Assembly: GCA_013414725.1 (NCBI GenBank)
Contig: CP058706.1
Location: 2,602,880 to 2,610,562 of the forward strand
Reading direction: 5' to 3'
DNA from: Coxiellaceae bacterium
GTDB lineage: Bacteria > Pseudomonadota > Gammaproteobacteria > GCA-013414725
DNA: 7,683 bases
Shown here: positions 4,930 through 7,683 of the stretch, piece by piece
How the letters are laid out: each line of letters opens with the position of its first letter
Numbering within the stretch: position 1 is the stretch's first letter
Made by a program: the position numbers and the translations under genes
The notes under the pieces: generated by a model
What the model saw: only the letters and a program-made list of their open reading frames with translations
Databases searched by the model: none
What the model was told of the DNA's origin: nothing

Positions 4930-6179
4930 TCGAGGCCCCCACGGAAGCGCCCCAGGAACGATGGGAGTTTAGCGGTAATCCTAGCAACCCAGTCCCCGGC
5001 CATGGCACGCAATGGCATACCATCGAGCCTGTTCCCACGAATGGAGCCGGACAATGGCTAATCCAAGCCCGCCAAGCAGCTTTAGATGCACAACGGCTGG
5101 TGGTGAATTTAGGCACCGAAGCCGTCGGCCTGGTTCCGGGTCAGCGCATCACCTTATCCGGCTTGGCTTCATCCCAACAAACCGCCATCGGCAATGACTT
5201 CTATGTGATTCAAGTCAACCATCAAGGTGATTGTCGGGATGCCACGGTTTATGCGCCCAACACAACGCCTGATCAGCCCAACACCTTGCCAGGGCTCACC
5301 TATGTCAACCAAGCCATCTTAATTCCCGCTAACCAGGCCTATCGACCACCCGTGCCCCGACCCGCCAGACCTTATCAAGGCGCAGTCACGGCAGTCGTCG
5401 AACAACAAGATACCGCAAGCCGTCAGCCAGGCCTCACCGATCAAGGCCAGTACCACGTCAGGTTTGGCTTTGATAACGGCAATACGGCGGCTGGCCAGGC
5501 CAGTGCGCCACTGCGATTAAACCAACCCGGCACTGGCCCTGGCATCGGCTTTCACTTCCCTCTGGCACAAGGGACTAACGTCGTCTGTTTAGGCGAAGAC
5601 GGCGACCTCGACCGGGCCTCATTGCTCGGTACTTTACATACCGACAACACTCCCACTCCCGTCACCGCCAACAACGCTACCGAACTTCGCATTCAAACTC
5701 GGCAACAACAACTCCTGGCCTTCAACGATGATCCCCATCAACCAACCATCCTGCTGGCCACTCCCCAAACCGAACAGCACGTGTCAATGCAAGCCACTGC
5801 AGGCCAAGTCCAAACCACCCTCGCCACCCAACGGGGCGATATGGATTTCTATGCCCTGCAAGACGCCGTCACCACCGTCGGCCAAGACTATACCCAACAA
5901 ATCGGCGGTGACCACCGCATCGTCGTCCAAAACGACCATGCCCTCACCACCGGCAGCCGCCTGAGCACCGACATCCAACAAACCGCCCAAATCAAGTCAC
6001 AACAGGCCCTTTTCAGTGCCGGCCAAGATTTACGCTGGCACAGCGGGCAACACTTCATCGCCCAAACCGGCCCGCTCAGCGCTATGAGCACCGAAGGGCC
6101 CTTGGTCTTGCAGGCCCAACAGCTCCTAGTCCAAGGCCAACAAGGTGCCCATGTATTAGGCAGCGGCAAAGCCCCCTGA
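4872..6179 (+). CDS. vgrG: VgrG (TssI) spike, middle and C-terminal fragment
   Basis: This continues the preceding fragment in the -1 frame. One added C in 4867-4871 gives a seamless join, reading ERAFQVNAQWNTLPAQAHLV. It completes the gp27-like region (WHTIEPVPTNGAG, then VPGQRITLSG and the strand YVIQVNHQGD). The gp5-like OB fold starts at about residue 375 (GAVTAVVEQQD, YHVRFGFD), with the family signature G-T-x-V-V-x-L-x-x-x-G-D-x-D-R as GTNVVCLGEDGDLDR followed by ASLLGTLH. The triple-stranded beta-helix spike follows, rich in short Q/T strands (VGQDYTQQIGGDH). Read alone, the first start is ATG 4908, but I see no ribosome binding site for it. The frame ends at TGA 6177-6179 directly after a C5 run. 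There are no other type VI secretion genes in the window, so this is an orphan vgrG island. Confidence 0.9.
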   Translation, partial: ERAFQVNAQWNTLPAQAHLVEAPTEAPQERWEFSGNPSNPVPGHGTQWHTIEPVPTNGAGQWLIQARQAALDAQRLVVNLGTEAVGLVPGQRITLSGLASSQQTAIGNDFYVIQVNHQGDCRDATVYAPNTTPDQPNTLPGLTYVNQAILIPANQAYRPPVPRPARPYQGAVTAVVEQQDTASRQPGLTDQGQYHVRFGFDNGNTAAGQASAPLRLNQPGTGPGIGFHFPLAQGTNVVCLGEDGDLDRASLLGTLHTDNTPTPVTANNATELRIQTRQQQLLAFNDDPHQPTILLATPQTEQHVSMQATAGQVQTTLATQRGDMDFYALQDAVTTVGQDYTQQIGGDHRIVVQNDHALTTGSRLSTDIQQTAQIKSQQALFSAGQDLRWHSGQHFIAQTGPLSAMSTEGPLVLQAQQLLVQGQQGAHVLGSGKAP

Positions 6180-6680
6180 CAATCACCAATGGCAAAGCCA
6201 GTTTGACGATCCATCCCGATGGGAGTGCAGAACTGAAAGGCAAGCGCGTTATCGTGGCCGCCAAGGGACAGCATTGGGGGAGGCAGGTGAATTTGAAGTC
6301 GGTCTCTTCAGCATTGGCAGAAGGAGTTCAAGCAGTCAATCAGTGGGCTGATCAATCAAAAACCATTTAAGCCTTAAATGCAACTCAAACAGGGTCCAAC
6401 GATTCAATCTTGCAAACGATTGCACATCCTTATGATACAGTAATTAAGCCCACTCTGGATTTTATGACGGATGCTGGCACATTAAGTGAAGGGTCGATTA
6501 CAATCATGAAGCAGCTGCCCGAATGCAAGAGCGTTGGGACAGTGTAAAATCTCTTTTAATACAATTACTGGCGACGATAATTATGCGCGTTGGTATGCTA
6601 TAGGGACAATATTACCATCAATAGCAACAAAAAAATTGGGGTGATCGGAACTGCAGAAAAAGTCGCTAGTAAAGCAAAAA
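6176..6680 (+). pseudogene. vgrG: VgrG spike end plus pre-toxin linker, broken by several frameshifts
   Basis: One extra C at 6172-6176 extends VgrG with LTITNGKASLTIHPDGSAEL and KGKRVIVAAKG, the usual end of the VgrG beta-helix (I-T-I-x-N-G...). After SSALAEGVQAVNQWADQSKT a TAA (6368-6370) lies in the same frame. Translation past it gives ALNATQTGSNDSILQTIAH and DTVIKPTLDFMTDAGTLSEG. Three single-base additions (AA at 6502-6503, TTTT at 6554-6557, GGGG at 6638-6641) then yield HEAAARMQERWDSVKSLFNT, ITGDDNYARWYAIGTILPSI and VIGTAEKVASKAK. This is an alanine/glycine-rich hydrophobic segment of the sort found before toxin domains in polymorphic toxins. The A6 run 6676-6681 needs a further change to enter the toxin frame. 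It probably holds the toxin and helps delivery; I do not assign it a named domain. Confidence 0.65.
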
Positions 6681-7103
6681 ATTGCTAGCATAACCAGAGT
6701 ATCGTCTAATGTAGCCAATAAGCCTTTTATTACAAAAGAAGCAACAGCTGCAGGTTGGCATCCGCCTTATCCTGCGAATGTGAATATTAGGCAAATCACT
6801 ACAGCAAATGAAACGCAGTTTTTAAGATTTTATTCGGGTGAAGATCCTATTGGTAGATTTCTTGTAAGAAAAAAAGAAGTCATGTTTATTATTAATAACC
6901 CAGAAAAATTGAAAATATATCTGGGTCTTAAAGAAGTTCCAACAACCATGGTTGATGTTTATGTACCAGAAAATACAAATATGTTAGTTGGACGAATTGG
7001 ATCTCAACCAAATTTTGGATTGATAAATGAAAGTGGATTCCAATACCAACTGATTGATAAAATCCCTGAAAGTAGTTATAAAAATCCAAGGCCGATATCA
7101 TAA
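6681..7103 (+). CDS. C-terminal toxin domain of the VgrG fusion, weakly TNT-like
   Basis: An open frame of 140 codons with no own start. GTG 6780 is the first alternative initiator and has no clear Shine-Dalgarno, so I read it as the end of the VgrG fusion. The domain begins near GWHPPYPANVNIRQ. It then shows FLRFYSGEDPIGRFL, PTTMVDVYVPENTNMLVGRI, and FGLINESGFQYQLIDKI, ending SSYKNPRPIS. The order R-(F/Y)-x(5-8)-G-R-F-L, then a strand with a 'valued' G-x-I, then F-G-x(4-6)-G-x-Q-Y, recalls the TNT family of NAD glycohydrolases, where the Q before Y is catalytic; the usual G-G-G is only partly kept. This is motif-level similarity from memory. A different ADP-ribosyl-type or novel toxin fold is possible. 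It is AT-rich, unlike the spike it is joined to. Confidence 0.6.
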   Translation: MASITRVSSNVANKPFITKEATAAGWHPPYPANVNIRQITTANETQFLRFYSGEDPIGRFLVRKKEVMFIINNPEKLKIYLGLKEVPTTMVDVYVPENTNMLVGRIGSQPNFGLINESGFQYQLIDKIPESSYKNPRPIS

Positions 7104-7131
7104 AATACAATATTTTATATTTTAATGTAAG

Positions 7132-7136
7132 AAGGA
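7132..7136 (+). promoter_or_regulatory. Shine-Dalgarno that points to ATG 7142 for the immunity gene
   Basis: AAGGA lies five bases before ATG 7142-7144. That ATG is followed by A5 (7145-7149) and then a TGA in frame. With A6 the reading is MKKLTEKQINAIKQK, joining the long frame. The site therefore argues that the real start is 7142 and the A run is one base short. The TTG at 7150 would be 13 bases away. Confidence 0.6.
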
Positions 7137-7149
7137 ATAATATGAAAAA

Positions 7150-7458
7150 TTGACTGAAAAACAGATAAATGCTATCAAGCAAAAAATTATTTTAACCCCA
7201 AATTTGCTGATAGTAAGATTAGATACAATGTCAGATAAAAGTTTATCCCAAGACGAAGCCAATAGAAATGTTTATTGTATAGATGATAATTATCAAATAT
7301 TGTGGCAGATAGAAAATAAACCAACCGGTTTTGAAGAAGATCCATTTACCAATATCAAATTGGACAATAATGAATTAATTGCCAAAAACTTTTCTGGTTT
7401 TATATATAAAGTTGATTTGCGAAATGGAAAAATAGAAGGTATTGATTGGAATAAATAA
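7150..7458 (+). CDS. Probable immunity protein for the VgrG-linked toxin
   Basis: A small soluble protein with 102 codons in this frame; 105 residues if started at ATG 7142 with one added A. There is no signal peptide or membrane helix, as expected for an antidote acting in the producer's cytosol. The pattern N-R-N-V-Y-C-I-D-D-N-Y-Q-I-L-W-Q-I-E, then D-P-F-T-N-I, L-I-A-K-N-F-S-G-F-I-Y-K-V-D, and L-R-N-G-K-I resembles short beta-strand proteins often encoded directly after polymorphic toxin domains. I recognise it only at that level. It starts 38 bases after the toxin stop on the same strand, shares the toxin's AT-rich composition, and is probably translated from the same mRNA. The assignment as immunity rests on position, size and sequence type, not on a named family. 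Confidence 0.65.
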   Translation: MTEKQINAIKQKIILTPNLLIVRLDTMSDKSLSQDEANRNVYCIDDNYQILWQIENKPTGFEEDPFTNIKLDNNELIAKNFSGFIYKVDLRNGKIEGIDWNK

Positions 7459-7489
7459 GCAAGTAGCCTGTATGATTGATAATTCGTAG

Positions 7490-7516
7490 CCTTGAACGAG
7501 CGTAGCGAGATCAAGG
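7490..7516. repeat. Small inverted repeat after the toxin-immunity pair
   Basis: CCTTGA (7490-7495) and TCAAGG (7511-7516) flank a GC-richer loop, GAACGAGCGTAGCGAGAT. No T-run follows, so it is not a typical intrinsic terminator. Such short GC-rich motifs are often dispersed genomic repeats. A partly similar GTAGCCTCGAAC occurs at about 742-753. Confidence 0.4.
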
Positions 7517-7642
7517 AATCAATGGTGATGGTCGATCAATGAGATTGACGGGTTATTTTTGCTGTAATAAATACATAAAATTCACTTTGAGTTGAAAGGA
7601 TAATAACCTACAAAAACAGATAGTTGCCCGAGCTACTTGCTG

Positions 7643-7681
7643 TCAGGCCAAGTTTAAACTGTCTACTTTTTCCTGCCAGAT
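7643..7681 (-). CDS. Possible C-terminal end of a minus-strand gene (partial)
   Basis: Reading leftward from the window edge, twelve codons (IWQEKVDSLNLA) run to TGA (complement of 7643-7645). The residues look protein-like, but the piece is too short to assign. It may be the end of a gene starting outside the window. Bases 7517-7642 hold nothing I can support. Confidence 0.25.
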   Translation of the reverse strand: MWQEKVDSLNLA

Positions 7682-7683
7682 TT

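Noticed and set aside
5888..6274. Long minus-strand open frame (128 codons) opposite vgrG
   Set aside because: It lies antisense to the well-supported VgrG spike and its codons are the complement of VgrG codons. There is no ribosome binding site and no recognisable protein. The same holds for the minus-strand frames at 4456-4719, 4731-4925, 4883-5116, 5784-5990 and 6082-6264.
7545..7573. TTGACG with a downstream TAAATA as a promoter
   Set aside because: The -10 match is poor at proper spacing, and no gene that it could serve starts before the window ends.

Overview
The window looks like accessory DNA from an AT-rich gammaproteobacterium. A host-associated or intracellular lineage of the Legionellales kind (Rickettsiella, Diplorickettsia or Coxiella relatives) is my best guess. 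The grounds are the AT-rich background, dispersed GC-rich 'ATCCCGCGG..CCGCGGGAT' palindromes, many broken genes, an ankyrin protein and a VUT-type transporter. This is inference; no rRNA or other marker gene is present to prove it.

Layout. Positions 1-1080 hold the tail of an unidentified plus-strand gene (1-54), a decayed small minus-strand gene (92-393), an intact tRNA-Pro(CGG) with encoded CCA (576-652), and the N-terminal remnant of a hot-dog acyl-CoA thioesterase on the minus strand (759-1000) behind a GC-rich palindromic block. Positions 1330-2052 form a two-gene plus-strand operon: a DUF6966-like protein and a small ankyrin-repeat protein. Positions 2055-3182 are repeat-dominated. A secretion-signal gene fragment is cut by a palindromic repeat. 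Next comes an intact GIY-YIG nuclease gene bounded by direct copies of that palindrome, and then about two and a half tandem ~210-bp units, each starting with the palindrome. Positions 3360-4126 hold a YhhQ/VUT (queuosine-precursor transporter family) membrane protein with a clear sigma70 promoter, split by a frameshift in a T7 run. Positions 4168-7458 hold a type VI secretion spike gene: VgrG fused to a C-terminal toxin, followed by a probable immunity gene. The window ends with a small inverted repeat and perhaps the end of a minus-strand gene.

How the genes work together. The main functional unit is 4249-7458. Read across the frame breaks, it encodes one protein of about 950 residues: gp27-like and gp5/OB-fold VgrG domains, a beta-helix spike, a pre-toxin linker, and a C-terminal domain whose RFY..GRFL and FG..FQY motifs weakly resemble TNT-type NAD glycohydrolases. 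A ~105-residue cytosolic protein follows 38 bases later and is the obvious immunity candidate. The spike is GC-rich while the linker, toxin and immunity gene are AT-rich, which suggests the toxin module was exchanged.

The most unusual global feature is the number of single-base frame breaks at short homopolymers. Almost all of them go in the same direction: one base missing. They affect the transporter, VgrG, linker, immunity gene, thioesterase, signal-peptide fragment and the 92-393 gene. Even one palindrome copy lacks one C. Either the assembly has systematic homopolymer undercalls, in which case most of these genes are intact, or this is a decaying genome with deletion bias, possibly rescued in part by slippage. 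This must be settled before anything here is called a pseudogene.
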